DNA of 64,000 nucleotides. Origin: Chloroflexota bacterium (lineage in GTDB: Bacteria; Chloroflexota; Anaerolineae; B4-G1; DUEL01). Each line of letters starts with the position of its first letter. Positions within the stretch are counted from its first letter, which is position 1. The stretch lies in NCBI GenBank assembly GCA_014874475.1, contig JADBJJ010000027.1:334298-398297 (forward strand), given 5' to 3'. Both the position numbers and the translations under genes were made by a program. The notes under the pieces are model-generated. The model did no database searches. It was not told where the DNA came from and saw only the letters and a list, made by a program, of their open reading frames with translations. Positions 42,997-52,458 of the stretch are shown here, piece by piece.

Positions 42997-43045
42997 AGCA
43001 GACCTCCTGACTATGATGTATGCGGTGGCGAATCGGCCGCATCAA

Positions 43046-45163
43046 TCATACTCTCTTCTGAAGGTAACTGCTCAGGATGCGCTTCAGGCCCACCCGTTCA
43101 AAGGCGACGGTGACCTCTTCCTCGTCGCCGTGGGGGCGGGTGGCGATGACGATGCCCGGGCCGAAGGTCGGGTGCTCCACCTGCTCGCCGGCGCGGTAGC
43201 GCGGGCTGAAAGCCTGCGTTCTCTCGCTCCGACCCGAGGGCTTCTGCCGCCGTTGGCCTTCCGTCAGCGTTGGGGGGATATCTGCCAGGAAGCGGCTGGG
43301 GATATTCGGCTCATAATCTCCCCGGCGGGCCCGGCGGAAGGCGTAAGTCAGAAAGAGCCGCTCCTTCGCCCGGGTCACGCCCACGTACATCAGCCGTCGT
43401 TCCTCTGCCAGGGCCTCGGGGTCGTCCAGTGAGCGGATGTGGGGGAGCACTCCCTCTTCTAGGCCGACGATGAAAACAACGGGAAACTCCAGCCCTTTGG
43501 CGCTGTGGAGGGTAAGCAGGGTGGGGGCGTTGACGCCGTTGGTCAGATTGTCCACGTCGGAGACCAGGGCGATATCGGCCAGGAAGTCGGTGAGGGAGGC
43601 GTCGGCGTACTGGATGGCGACTCGGCGCAGTTCCTGGACGTTCTCCCAGCGGTCCTCGCCCTCTTCGGTCCCGTCCCGGATGTAGGCCTCGTAGCCGGTG
43701 TTGGCGATGACCTGGTCTATGAGGCTGGCGGGAGGCGCGTCGGTCATCTCTAACCAGCGACTCACTGTGCGGTGGAAGGCGGTCACGGCGGTCCGGGCGC
43801 GGCCGGAGAGGAGGGGATGATCCGGCGACTGGGCTACTTCCTCAATGATTTGCCAGACGGAGACTCTCCGGGCGCGCGCAGCGTCTTCCAGAATCCGCGC
43901 TGTCTGGGCGCCGATGCCGCGCGGGGGGACGTTCAGGATGCGCAGGAGGCTGGCGGAATCGGCGGGGTTCTGGACGACCCGCAGGAAGGCCAGCAGGTCT
44001 TTAATCTCCCGTCGGGCGTAGAAGCGGGTAGCGCCCACCAGCCGGTAGGGGAGGCCGGTCCGGATGAATGTCTCTTCCAGGGCGCGGGATTGGGCATTCG
44101 TCCGGTACATAATGGCGCAGTCGCCAGGCTGCACTTCGCCGCCCAGGACCAGGCGCGCAATGGTGTCCACCACGTACTGGGCCTCTTCTTCCGGGTCGTA
44201 CGCTTCGTGGATGACGACTTTGGGCCCGTGGCCCCGATGGGTGAAGAGATGCTTGGGGGTCCTGTTGGTGTTGTGGCGAATAATGGCTTGGGCGACATCC
44301 AGAATCGTCTGGGTGGAGCGGTAGTTCTGCTCCAGCAGGTAGGTCGCCAGGTCGGGGTAATCTTCCCGCAGGCGGGAGATGTTGCGGTAGTCGGCGCCGC
44401 GCCAGCGGTAGATGGACTGGTCCTCATCGGCGACAACAAAGAGGTTGCGGTGGCGGGCCGCCAGTTGTCTGAGGAGGACGTACTGGGCCATGTTGGTGTC
44501 CTGGAACTCGTCTACCAGGATGTGGAGGTACCGTTCCTGGTAGCGGGCCAGGACGTGAGGGGCTTCCCGGAAGAGGCGCACTGTCTCCATCAGCAGGTCG
44601 TCAAAATCCAGCCCGTTGTTGGCCCGTAGCCGTTCATGGTACTGTTCATACACTCGCCGAGCGATTTCTTCAAAGTACGAGGCGGGCTGGAATGAGTCGG
44701 GGCCGATCAGTTCGTTTTTGGCTCTGGAGATGACGGCGTGGATAGCGGCGGGATTGTAGCGCTTTTCGTCTATATTCAGGTCTTTGAGAATTTGGCGGAT
44801 CAGGGCGACCTGATCGTCGGTATCAAAGATGGCGTAGTTGCGGGGGATGCCGATGGTCTCGCCGTCGCGGCGGAGGATGCGGGCGCAGGTGGCGTGGAAG
44901 GTGCCCATAGTCAGTTCGGCGGCGCGGGAGACGCCCAGTTGTTGTTCCAGCCGCTCCCGCATCTCCCGGGCTGCCTTGTTGGTGAAGGTGACGGCCATGA
45001 TGCGCCAGGGGGGCACGTTCCGCTCCAGCACCAGCCAGGAGACGCGGCGGGTGAGGACGCGCGTTTTGCCGGAGCCGGGGCCGGCCAGGATCAGCACCGG
45101 TCCGTCCGACGCGGCGACTGCCTTTTGCTGTTGAGGGTTGAGGCCTTTCAGGATGTCGGTCAT
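43046..45163 (-). CDS. pcrA: UvrD/PcrA-type DNA helicase
   Basis: 705 residues. SF1A motifs: Walker A AGPGSGKTRVL, GTFHATCARIL, DEFQDTN, ADEDQSIYRWRGAD, MYRTNAQSRALEE, TLHSAKGLEFPVVFIVGLEEG, YVGVTRAKERL; C-terminal PcrA-type tail GEQVEHPTFGPGIV. 3'-5' helicase for repair and replication restart. The start region contains an intergenic word repeat. Confidence 0.94.
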   Translation of the reverse strand: MTDILKGLNPQQQKAVAASDGPVLILAGPGSGKTRVLTRRVSWLVLERNVPPWRIMAVTFTNKAAREMRERLEQQLGVSRAAELTMGTFHATCARILRRDGETIGIPRNYAIFDTDDQVALIRQILKDLNIDEKRYNPAAIHAVISRAKNELIGPDSFQPASYFEEIARRVYEQYHERLRANNGLDFDDLLMETVRLFREAPHVLARYQERYLHILVDEFQDTNMAQYVLLRQLAARHRNLFVVADEDQSIYRWRGADYRNISRLREDYPDLATYLLEQNYRSTQTILDVAQAIIRHNTNRTPKHLFTHRGHGPKVVIHEAYDPEEEAQYVVDTIARLVLGGEVQPGDCAIMYRTNAQSRALEETFIRTGLPYRLVGATRFYARREIKDLLAFLRVVQNPADSASLLRILNVPPRGIGAQTARILEDAARARRVSVWQIIEEVAQSPDHPLLSGRARTAVTAFHRTVSRWLEMTDAPPASLIDQVIANTGYEAYIRDGTEEGEDRWENVQELRRVAIQYADASLTDFLADIALVSDVDNLTNGVNAPTLLTLHSAKGLEFPVVFIVGLEEGVLPHIRSLDDPEALAEERRLMYVGVTRAKERLFLTYAFRRARRGDYEPNIPSRFLADIPPTLTEGQRRQKPSGRSERTQAFSPRYRAGEQVEHPTFGPGIVIATRPHGDEEEVTVAFERVGLKRILSSYLQKRV

Positions 45164-45217
45164 GCTCTTCTCTGCGGCAAAGGGCGCAAAGTTTTTTTCT
45201 GCGTCCTTTGTGGCTGT

Positions 45218-45883
45218 TCATCCCTCTCGCGAACGGAGGTATTCTTTCAGGTTGTGCCGGACGGCGAAGGCAGCGGCTTCGGCCCGGTTCGTCACGTTCA
45301 GTTTGCTCAGGATACTGCTGACGTAGTTGCGAACCGTCCCTTCGCCCAGGTAGAGGGCTTGGGCGATCTCCCGGTTGGTCTTCCCTTCGGCGATGAGGGC
45401 CAGCACCCGCAGTTCCTGCTCGGTCAATTCAGCGAAGGCGGCAAGTTCGTCCTTGCGGGCTGCTTCCCGCACCCGTTCCAGGACCCGCCGGGTGACGGAG
45501 GGGTCCAGCAACGCTCCGCCGCGCCCGACCGTCTCAATGGCCCGGATCAGGTCGTCGCTCCCGATCTGTTTGAGGACGTAGCCGCAAGCACCAGCCTCAA
45601 TGGCATCAAAGAGGAGTTCGTCTTCGGCGTAGGACGTGAGCATAATGACTCGGGTATCGGGCAACTGGGAGACGATGTCCCGGCAGCCATCTATGCCACT
45701 GCGTCCGGGGAGCCGGATGTCCATGACGACAACGTCCGGGCGGTGGAGGAGGGCCTTTTGGAGCGCCTCTCGGGCGGTGCTGGCCTCGTCCACCACGGTG
45801 AAATCGGGGTGTCGGTCCAGGAGAGCCCGCAGGCCCAGCCGGACCACTTCGTGGTCGTCCACAATCAGGATGCGCAGGGTCAC
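45218..45883 (-). CDS. NarL/FixJ-type response regulator
   Basis: 221 residues. Receiver (VDDHEVVR; acceptor in [12 protein letters not shown]) and LuxR-type HTH ([25 protein letters not shown]). GTG 45883 overlaps the kinase stop as GTGA, with a strong [10 protein letters not shown]. Forms a two-component system with the next gene. Confidence 0.93.
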   Translation of the reverse strand: MTLRILIVDDHEVVRLGLRALLDRHPDFTVVDEASTAREALQKALLHRPDVVVMDIRLPGRSGIDGCRDIVSQLPDTRVIMLTSYAEDELLFDAIEAGACGYVLKQIGSDDLIRAIETVGRGGALLDPSVTRRVLERVREAARKDELAAFAELTEQELRVLALIAEGKTNREIAQALYLGEGTVRNYVSSILSKLNVTNRAEAAAFAVRHNLKEYLRSREG

Positions 45884-47247
45884 ACCTCTCCTTTCAACGG
45901 GACAGTCAGGGTGATGGTGACACCATGGCCCGGGGCGCTATCTATATCCAGGGTGCCGTCCAGCAGGCGAGCCCGTTCGCGGATATTGCGCATGCCCTGC
46001 CCGGTAGCGGTGGGCGTCATCGCCAGGCCGACGCCGTCGTCGGCGATCCGGAGTTGGAGGGTGCGGGCCTCGTAGAGCAGGCGGACATCCACCCGGCGGG
46101 CGTGGGCGTGGCGGGCGACGTTGGCCAGCGCCTCGCGCACAATCTGGAGGATGTGCTGCCGCTGTTCAGCGCTCAGCCTTTTCCGCTCCTCGCCGGAGAC
46201 GGTGAGGTGGGTTTCCAGCAGGGTGTTGATGCGGAAGTCCCGCAGCAGTTCTTCCAGTCCGCTGACCAGGTCGGATTGGGGGAAGCCGCCCTGGAGGTTA
46301 AAGATGTAGCGCCGGATGTCCTGGATGGTCTGGTTCAGACTCTGCAGGACGCGGCTCAGTTGGGCCTGAGCGGCGGCAGGGTCTTCGGGGATGGTCGCCC
46401 GGACGCCTTCCAGCATCAGTCCGGCGGCGTAGATGGACTGGATGATGCCGTCGTGGAGTTCCCGACTGATGCGCTCCCGGTCGGCGGCCAGGGCCTGGGC
46501 CTGCCGGACCTCTTCCAGCCATTCTTCCACCTGGACCTGGACGGTGTTGAGGGTCTGGATCAGCCCGGAGAGGATGGCGACGCCGCAGAGGGTCAGGAGG
46601 GCGGAGAGGACAGGGAATAGGACGCCGGAGATGGGGAGGTCCAGCAAGGAGAGGCTGGGGTGAAGGATGCCCGCCAGGAGGCCAAAGGCGGCCATCGTAA
46701 CGCTGACGCGGCGGAGGGGACGTTCGGCCATACGGAAGACGGGCGGTGTGCCGGGTTGGACCGGTTGTCGGCGGGTGAGGAGGGCCAGGAGGCCGCCGGG
46801 GAGGGCCAAGCCGATGCGAGCGGCCATGTGGGCCCAGGGGGCAGTCTCTTCAGCACCGGCCCATACTGTGGCGGCGGTCAGGCCGATCAGATAGAGGGCC
46901 AGGATGAACAGCGGCAGGGTCAGGGTGGGGGGCCGGTCGGCGGCGCGGAGGACGGAGAGGTTGGTTGCCAGGAGGGCCCAGTAGGCGATGATGGTCGGGA
47001 CGGCCCGGAGCCCGATGGGCAGGAGGGACAGTCTGCCAGTGGGATCGGTGGGAAGGCCAAACGCAGCAGCCAGTACCGGGTCCCAGGCGACGACTGCCTC
47101 GCCAAAAGCGAAAAGGGCCAGCAGGGGCATAGGCCAGAGGATGCTGGAGCGCCCGATACGGGGGATGATGAAAAGGATGAAGAGGCCCAGCATGAAGAAC
47201 GCTAGGCCGTGAAGGAATTCCAGCATCAGGGTCAGGGCAACGGTCAT
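45880..47247 (-). CDS. NarL-type sensor histidine kinase, membrane-bound
   Basis: 455 residues. Seven hydrophobic segments in the first ~220 residues with no large extracytoplasmic domain; then HisKA_3 ([18 protein letters not shown], His ~256) and HATPase ([18 protein letters not shown]). Senses a membrane or intramembrane cue. Its leader has a promoter and repeated CTGATTC words. Confidence 0.92.
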   Translation of the reverse strand: MTVALTLMLEFLHGLAFFMLGLFILFIIPRIGRSSILWPMPLLALFAFGEAVVAWDPVLAAAFGLPTDPTGRLSLLPIGLRAVPTIIAYWALLATNLSVLRAADRPPTLTLPLFILALYLIGLTAATVWAGAEETAPWAHMAARIGLALPGGLLALLTRRQPVQPGTPPVFRMAERPLRRVSVTMAAFGLLAGILHPSLSLLDLPISGVLFPVLSALLTLCGVAILSGLIQTLNTVQVQVEEWLEEVRQAQALAADRERISRELHDGIIQSIYAAGLMLEGVRATIPEDPAAAQAQLSRVLQSLNQTIQDIRRYIFNLQGGFPQSDLVSGLEELLRDFRINTLLETHLTVSGEERKRLSAEQRQHILQIVREALANVARHAHARRVDVRLLYEARTLQLRIADDGVGLAMTPTATGQGMRNIRERARLLDGTLDIDSAPGHGVTITLTVPLKGEV

Positions 47248-47287
47248 TGGGAATCAGGAAATCAGAGAATCCAGAATCAGGGAATTG

Positions 47288-47312
47288 GAGAATCAGCGGA
47301 ATGCTGATTCTC
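47288..47312. repeat. Perfect 10-bp inverted repeat in the kinase leader
   Basis: GAGAATCAGC (47288-47297) and GCTGATTCTC (47303-47312) with a 5-bp loop. Further GAATCAG-type words lie at 47251, 47259 (AAATCAG) and 47274, in the 5' leader of the kinase mRNA. Could be an operator or hairpin. Confidence 0.6.
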
Positions 47313-47325
47313 GGGTGCGTTGTTC

Positions 47326-47354
47326 ATTATAACTGGGAAGGGTGGGGAAGGCAA
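47326..47354 (-). promoter_or_regulatory. Promoter of the NarL-type two-component operon
   Basis: On the - strand TTGCCT (47354-47349), 17-nt spacer, TATAAT (47331-47326). Confidence 0.6.
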
Positions 47355-47427
47355 GCGGGTGGAGGAGGGTAGGGGGATGGGGGAGAGCCAGCGGGCGGGG
47401 GAAGGCAGGCGGGCAGGGGAGGGCAGG
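47334..47427 (-). other. C-rich, G-poor tract on the - strand after the IPK stop
   Basis: About 94 bases are almost purely purine on the + strand, giving a C-rich, G-poor RNA on the - strand immediately downstream of the IPK stop. This composition is that of Rho-utilisation (rut) sites, so it may be a Rho-dependent terminator; it also contains the next promoter's -35. The + strand has several GGG runs. Confidence 0.4.
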
Positions 47428-48222
47428 CTACCGGCAGATACGGGTGCCGGAGGGTATGCCCGCATTCATCAGGGCCGAGAGGACCATTCCAGGGATTTCT
47501 CCGGAGAAAATCTGCACAGTCAGGTTCGGGCACTGTTCCACCAGCGCGGCCATTCGCTCCACCTTGCTGGCCATTCCGCCGGTCACATCTGCACCGCGCG
47601 CTCCCCCCAAGGACGGCTGCAGGGCCGGGATGTCGGTTGGGGAGATGGCGGGAATCACCCGTCCCTCAGCGTCCAGCACGCCTGCCACCTGGGTGACCAG
47701 GAGAATCCGCTGCGGGGCGAGGATAGGGGCCAGGTAAACGAAGAGGTCCTCTGTGGAGATAATGGTCCCCCCCCGTATCTCATCCAGCGCCACGTCCCCG
47801 TAGATGAGGGGCACCAGCCCGTGAGCCAGTGCGGCCAGAATCGGCGCTATCTCCATGTGGACCAGTTCGCCGTCCCGGCAGCGGGCCGAGGCCGAGGGCT
47901 GGAGGCTCAGCACGGGCACTCCGGCTTCCCAGAAGTGGTCGGTGACGATGCGGTTGAGGCGTGCGGCGGCCGCTGCCACCTCCGCGTACCCCCGCCACTC
48001 CCGGGGAGTGCGGACTCCCTGCCGGGTGCCGTAGGATGCGGCGGCTGCATGGCCGAACGAGCCGGACCCGTGGCCAATGACTAACTCCATCTCCGGCCGC
48101 GCTGTTAGTGCCTCCCGGATCTCCTCCGCCAGCCGCCGGATGACTTCCGGACGCGGCGTGTATGGGGAGGATTTATCGGTGATCAGCGACCCGCCCAGTT
48201 TCAGGAAGACCTTTTCCGCCAT
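47428..48222 (-). CDS. Isopentenyl phosphate kinase
   Basis: 264 residues. Amino-acid-kinase fold with LKLGGSLITDK, the IPK-type GHGSGSFGHAAA (catalytic His), GDVALDEIRGGTIISTED and GGMASKVERM. Phosphorylates isopentenyl phosphate to IPP in the alternative (archaeal/Chloroflexi) mevalonate pathway. Six bases separate its ATG from the upstream mevalonate kinase stop. Confidence 0.92.
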   Translation of the reverse strand: MAEKVFLKLGGSLITDKSSPYTPRPEVIRRLAEEIREALTARPEMELVIGHGSGSFGHAAAASYGTRQGVRTPREWRGYAEVAAAAARLNRIVTDHFWEAGVPVLSLQPSASARCRDGELVHMEIAPILAALAHGLVPLIYGDVALDEIRGGTIISTEDLFVYLAPILAPQRILLVTQVAGVLDAEGRVIPAISPTDIPALQPSLGGARGADVTGGMASKVERMAALVEQCPNLTVQIFSGEIPGMVLSALMNAGIPSGTRICR

Positions 48223-48228
48223 TTTCGG

Positions 48229-49233
48229 TCACGATGGGCCAGGCACGGCCAGAGGTGCCGGGCCCATTTCTACGTCTGTCTGCCAGATGTGGACGGCGCC
48301 TGCTGTCTTCAGCGCCTCTCGCACTCTCTCGGCTGTGGATTTGTCCACCAGTGCGATGATGTTGCCTCCCCGTCCGGCGCCGGAGAGTTTGGCTCCCAGC
48401 GCCCCTGCCCGCCGGGCGGCCTCTACCAGTCGGTCCAGCGCGGGCGCCGAGACGCCAATTTCCTGCAGGAGTTTATGATTGGCGTCCATTCGCTTTCCCA
48501 GCGCCCGTGCGTCGCCCCGGGTGATGGCCTCTCGGGCCTTCTCTACTTCTTCGGCAACCCGCTCAAAAAGCATCTCATAGCGGGTTGGTTCTGCCTCCCA
48601 GTTTCGTCGGACGTCTTCCACCACCTCACGGGTCTGGCTGGGGATGCCGCTATCCGCCACCAGCAGGTGTAGCGTCGCTCCTACCGGCAGGGGCTCCGGC
48701 GCTTGCCCCCGGATGAAGTAGACGGGCTGCTCATAGGCGATGACGGTATTATCTATCCCGCTGGGGGTGCCGTGGTAAATGCGCTCTACCTCATATACCA
48801 GCGCGGAGACAGTCGGTGGGTCCGCCGGGACGCCATACCAGGCGGCCAGCGCCCGGACGATGGCGGTGGAGACCGCTGCCCCTGACCCCAGCCCCGAGGC
48901 GACAGGAATCTCGGACTCTATGCGCAGGAGAGCGTCCGGCAGAGGCCGACGGATATGTTCTGCCGTCAGATAGACGATGCGCGCCAGCGGGTGGTCGGGA
49001 GGGAGTTTGGAGAGAGGAGCATCTATTCCCACCGCCGGGGCTTGGATATGGAAGGGGCCGGGGTGGGGGATCAGGGTGGCTTGCGCACGCAGCCCGCTCA
49101 GGGGAATGGCGATCGCTGGCCGCCCATACACCACCGCATGCTCGCCCAGCAGGATGACCTTGCCCGAAGCAGAGGCCCGGATAGCGGTCTCTTTTACCCC
49201 AGATACATAATCAGGATGACGGCCAGTCCCCAT
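48229..49233 (-). CDS. Mevalonate kinase (GHMP family)
   Basis: 334 residues. GHMP motifs: GKVILLGEHAVVYGRPAIA, VASGLGSGAAVSTA, KLSGAGRGGNIIAL. Phosphorylates mevalonate to mevalonate 5-phosphate. The start at 49233 overlaps the UbiA end by 40 bp with GGAG 8 nt upstream. No phosphomevalonate decarboxylase is in the window, though IPK next door implies one elsewhere. Confidence 0.9.
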   Translation of the reverse strand: MGTGRHPDYVSGVKETAIRASASGKVILLGEHAVVYGRPAIAIPLSGLRAQATLIPHPGPFHIQAPAVGIDAPLSKLPPDHPLARIVYLTAEHIRRPLPDALLRIESEIPVASGLGSGAAVSTAIVRALAAWYGVPADPPTVSALVYEVERIYHGTPSGIDNTVIAYEQPVYFIRGQAPEPLPVGATLHLLVADSGIPSQTREVVEDVRRNWEAEPTRYEMLFERVAEEVEKAREAITRGDARALGKRMDANHKLLQEIGVSAPALDRLVEAARRAGALGAKLSGAGRGGNIIALVDKSTAERVREALKTAGAVHIWQTDVEMGPAPLAVPGPS

Positions 49234-50066
49234 AGCAGTACTCCGACCTGCAGCGGTCGGTCCCGCAGGACAATCTCTTCCGGTTCCCCGCCCAGCCCCT
49301 TGACGTAGACCAGATACAGGTATCGGAAGACAGCGTAGAGGACAAAGGGCACGGTCAGCATCATCATATGGTTCGGTGGCAGGTTGGGCGCGGAGAAGGT
49401 GTAGAGGGTGTAGGCCACCAGTGTCGCAGCGGTCACGATGAGAATAAACTGGTCCAGGAGGGGGATAGTGTATTCCCCCAGACTCTCTCGGTGGTCGTTG
49501 GCATTCTCTCCCAGGAGAGTCAATTCGTGGCGACGTTTGCTGAAACTGATGAAAAGGGCCAGCAGCCCCATACAGGTGTAAATCCAGGGCGAGAATCGCT
49601 CTGCCTCCACCAGTGGGATGCCCGCGGCTACCCGCAGGACGAACCCCGCTGCCACTGCCATAGCGTCAATGATGACCGAATTCTTGAGGATGAAGGAATA
49701 AGCAATCTGTAAAGCAAAGTACGTCACCAGAATCGTGCCAAAGAGCGGGTCCAGCCAGAACCCGAGGGGGATGTTGATCAGAGGGATGAGGACGGCCGCC
49801 GTCAGTGCCAGGCGCGGGGAAAGTTGCCCGGACGCGATGGGGCGATTCCGCTTGCGCGGATGCTGGCGGTCCTTCTCCACATCTACCAGGTCGTTGATCA
49901 GGTAGACGGCGCCCGAGATCATGCACAGCAGAAAGAAACCGGCCAGAGTCCGAGCGAGATAGACGGGATGGAACAGTTTCAGGTCAAAGACCAGCGGGGC
50001 AAAGACGAAAATGTTCTTTGCCCACTGTTTGGGACGCATAGCCTTTAACAGTGCTTTCAGCGACAT
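49194..50066 (-). CDS. UbiA-type prenyltransferase (DPPR synthase-like)
   Basis: 290 residues, polytopic. The motif INDLVDVEKDRQHPRKRNR and AMRPKQWAKNIFVFAPL match decaprenyl-phosphate phosphoribosyltransferase-type UbiA proteins (mycobacterial Rv3806c-like). It would attach a phosphoribosyl group to a polyprenyl phosphate, which fits with prenyl-precursor genes in the same operon. The ATG 50066 is preferred (GGAG upstream). Specificity is inferred. Confidence 0.82.
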   Translation of the reverse strand: MSLKALLKAMRPKQWAKNIFVFAPLVFDLKLFHPVYLARTLAGFFLLCMISGAVYLINDLVDVEKDRQHPRKRNRPIASGQLSPRLALTAAVLIPLINIPLGFWLDPLFGTILVTYFALQIAYSFILKNSVIIDAMAVAAGFVLRVAAGIPLVEAERFSPWIYTCMGLLALFISFSKRRHELTLLGENANDHRESLGEYTIPLLDQFILIVTAATLVAYTLYTFSAPNLPPNHMMMLTVPFVLYAVFRYLYLVYVKGLGGEPEEIVLRDRPLQVGVLLWGLAVILIMYLG

Positions 50067-50254
50067 CCTCAGCTCCGGATGGAAATTCAGTGTCAATCCT
50101 GTTGGCAAGACCCGAGGGGATGCTTGTGTGTTCCCTGTTATACCAGAAAGTCCCGGTTTGGCAAACGGCGCGGGGAGGGAGGATGATGGGGAAAAGCAAT
50201 TTGCTGTGTTCGGGCGAGTAGGATGTACAACCCGGAGGAGGGGGAAGGGGTAGA

Positions 50255-50638
50255 CTATATCGCAGCCCGGGGACGCAGAAGGGAATGGATTTCCTGAACC
50301 AGGCGGGAAGAGTCAATCTCTTTTAGCAGGTAGCGAGAGGCCCCGGCTTGTAGAGCCTGCCGCCTTTCTTCCGGGTCGGGGTAGGATGTGAGGACAATTG
50401 CCTGGACGCTGGGACATTCGGCCTTCAGCCGCCTCAGAGCAGCCATCCCCTGCCCGTCGGAGCGTTTGGTCTCTAAGATGACTACATCGGGGGCTTTCTC
50501 TGCAGCCAGAAGGACTCCCTCCTGCCAGCAGCCGGTACAGCCGACGATTTCCACCCCCGCAGCGGAGCGCAGGCGAGCCTCCAGCGCCTGGCGTACAGCG
50601 TCGTGGTCGTCAATGATCAGCACCCGAATCCGTCCCAC
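50255..50638 (-). CDS. Pseudo-receiver (Glu at phospho-acceptor site)
   Basis: 127 residues. The receiver fold is intact (IDDHDAVRQAL at the acidic pocket, LKEID near the Lys), but the phospho-acceptor position reads VVILETKRSDG, so Glu56 replaces Asp. Such changes can mimic phosphorylation or abolish it. No output domain; partner unknown. Confidence 0.85.
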   Translation of the reverse strand: MGRIRVLIIDDHDAVRQALEARLRSAAGVEIVGCTGCWQEGVLLAAEKAPDVVILETKRSDGQGMAALRRLKAECPSVQAIVLTSYPDPEERRQALQAGASRYLLKEIDSSRLVQEIHSLLRPRAAI

Positions 50639-50745
50639 GGTTTCCTCTCTTTCGGCCTCCCAGTATAACGAAAGGAAACCGGGGGAGTTAGTGTTATCTG
50701 TCCCCCAATTGGGATGACGTTATGCAGACCACCGTTGTCTATGGT

Positions 50746-51291
50746 CTATCGTCTGGACCGCAGCATGTCCACGTACATCTGGATGGCCCGTTCTATCTCC
50801 TGGTAAGCCCGGTCCAGTCCCTCCCAGCCCAGTGCCTTTACCTCTGCTTGTTCCAGGTCTTTGTAGACGCTGAAGAAATGGCTCACTTCCTCCAGAAAGT
50901 GGGGTGGAACATCGTCCAGGGAACGGTAGTCGTTGAACAGCGGGTCGGTATGGGGTACGGCCAGAATCTTGTCGTCTATCCGGCCCCGGTCCAGCAGATG
51001 GAAGACGCCCAACGGTCGGGCCTCAATGACACAGCCGGAGAAGGTGGGTTCGTTGGTCATCACCAACACATCCAGGGGGTCATTGTCTTCGTGGAGGGTG
51101 CGAGGGATGAAACCGTAGTCGCCCGGGTAGTGGAGGGAAGAATACAGCACCCGGTCCAGTTTAATGAAACCTCCCCGCTCGTCGTACTCGTATTTGTTTC
51201 GGGAGCGCTTGGGGATTTCCACCACCACGTAAATGACCCGAGGGGCATCCGGCCCCGGGGGCAGTTCTCGCCACAGATTGGCCATGGGCAT
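50746..51291 (-). CDS. ppa: Inorganic pyrophosphatase (family I)
   Basis: 181 residues with YEYDERGGFIKLDRV, YPGDYGFIPRT and DNDPLDVLV. Hydrolyses PPi. The start 51291 follows a strong AGGAGGTGAGATA. Usual length for soluble family I enzymes. Confidence 0.93.
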   Translation of the reverse strand: MPMANLWRELPPGPDAPRVIYVVVEIPKRSRNKYEYDERGGFIKLDRVLYSSLHYPGDYGFIPRTLHEDNDPLDVLVMTNEPTFSGCVIEARPLGVFHLLDRGRIDDKILAVPHTDPLFNDYRSLDDVPPHFLEEVSHFFSVYKDLEQAEVKALGWEGLDRAYQEIERAIQMYVDMLRSRR

Positions 51292-51295
51292 TATC

Positions 51296-52435
51296 TCACC
51301 TCCTGATATTTTTCCGACATGACTGCAGGGTTTGTAGAATCTCCGGCCCCCAAGTTTCGCGGGCCCAGGGACCCAGACCATCCACTTCCACCAGTTCTTC
51401 CAGCGTCTGGGGATTGCGCACTGCCAGGGCCCGGAGGAGCGCGTTGGGCAGAATCACATCCGGGGCCACGCCGCGTGCTTCGGCTATTCTCCGGCGCCAT
51501 TCCCGCAGGGCCTGGTACCGCTCCTGCTCGTCGTCCGAATAGGCCACACAGGGAGGCTGGGGGGCCGGCCCGCTTTCTCCTCGCGCAACGGCTTCCAGGA
51601 TGGTCGGCCCGTACCGGCGGAGCCATTGCCGGGGGAATCGTCCAACTGCGGCCAGTTCAGCCAGGGTCCGGGGGCGGGCTCGCGCCAGGCGGACCAGAAC
51701 TTCGTCACTCATGACCCGAAAAGGAGGGCGGTCCTGGGAGGAGGCCAGTTCATCCCGCCAGAGGTAGAGTTGCCAGAGGATGGCCTGCTCTCGGTCGTGC
51801 AGCGAATGGACGGTCCGCATCCGCCAGAAGGCGCTCGGGCCGTAATGGGGGCTGGCGGGCGGAGTCTGGGCCAGCCGGGCGAAGGACTCGGCGGCCTGCC
51901 GGACCCGGCCCGTCCGCGCCAACTCCTGCATCTGGCGGTCCCGCAGGGGGAGCAAATAGCGGGTGTCCCAGGCCGCGTACTGCAGTGCATCCAGGCTCAG
52001 AGGCCGCTGGCCCCAATTGTACCGCTGATAACGCTTGTCGGTGCGGATGCCAAAGTGTTCCTGGAGCAGGGCGGCCAGCCCCGCGCGCGGCCAGCCCAGA
52101 ATGCGGGCTGCCCGCATAGTGTCAAACAGATGGACGAACCGGAAGCCGAAGTCCCGCTTTAGACCGGCAATGTCCTGCTCCGCCGCGTGAAAGACTTTCT
52201 GGATTCCGGGATCGGCGAAGACCTGGCCCAGCGGAGAAAGGTCCAGCCCGGCCAGCGGGTCCACGATGTAGTCGGTGTCGGGGACGGAAATCTGGATCAG
52301 GCAGACCCGTTCGTGGTACGCGTAGAGGGAGTTAGACTCGGTGTCCACCGCAATGGCAGGCTGGGCCTGCAGGACCTGTATGAGGGCCTGCAGGTCGTCT
52401 TCGCTGGTGACAAGGATCCAGGTCGCTTCCGTCAT
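51296..52435 (-). CDS. rnd: Ribonuclease D-like 3'-5' exonuclease with HRDC domain
   Basis: 379 residues. DEDDy exonuclease domain (AVDTESNSLYAYHERVCLIQ, in parts; FHAAEQDIAGLKRDF; YAAWDTRYLLPL) and two HRDC-like helical regions. Processes tRNA or degrades structured RNA. A GTG at 52450 is an alternative start. Follows mgtE closely; the pyrophosphatase starts 5 bp after it. Confidence 0.9.
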   Translation of the reverse strand: MTEATWILVTSEDDLQALIQVLQAQPAIAVDTESNSLYAYHERVCLIQISVPDTDYIVDPLAGLDLSPLGQVFADPGIQKVFHAAEQDIAGLKRDFGFRFVHLFDTMRAARILGWPRAGLAALLQEHFGIRTDKRYQRYNWGQRPLSLDALQYAAWDTRYLLPLRDRQMQELARTGRVRQAAESFARLAQTPPASPHYGPSAFWRMRTVHSLHDREQAILWQLYLWRDELASSQDRPPFRVMSDEVLVRLARARPRTLAELAAVGRFPRQWLRRYGPTILEAVARGESGPAPQPPCVAYSDDEQERYQALREWRRRIAEARGVAPDVILPNALLRALAVRNPQTLEELVEVDGLGPWARETWGPEILQTLQSCRKNIRR

Positions 52436-52458
52436 AGATCGTTCGGTCACTGGGTCAT

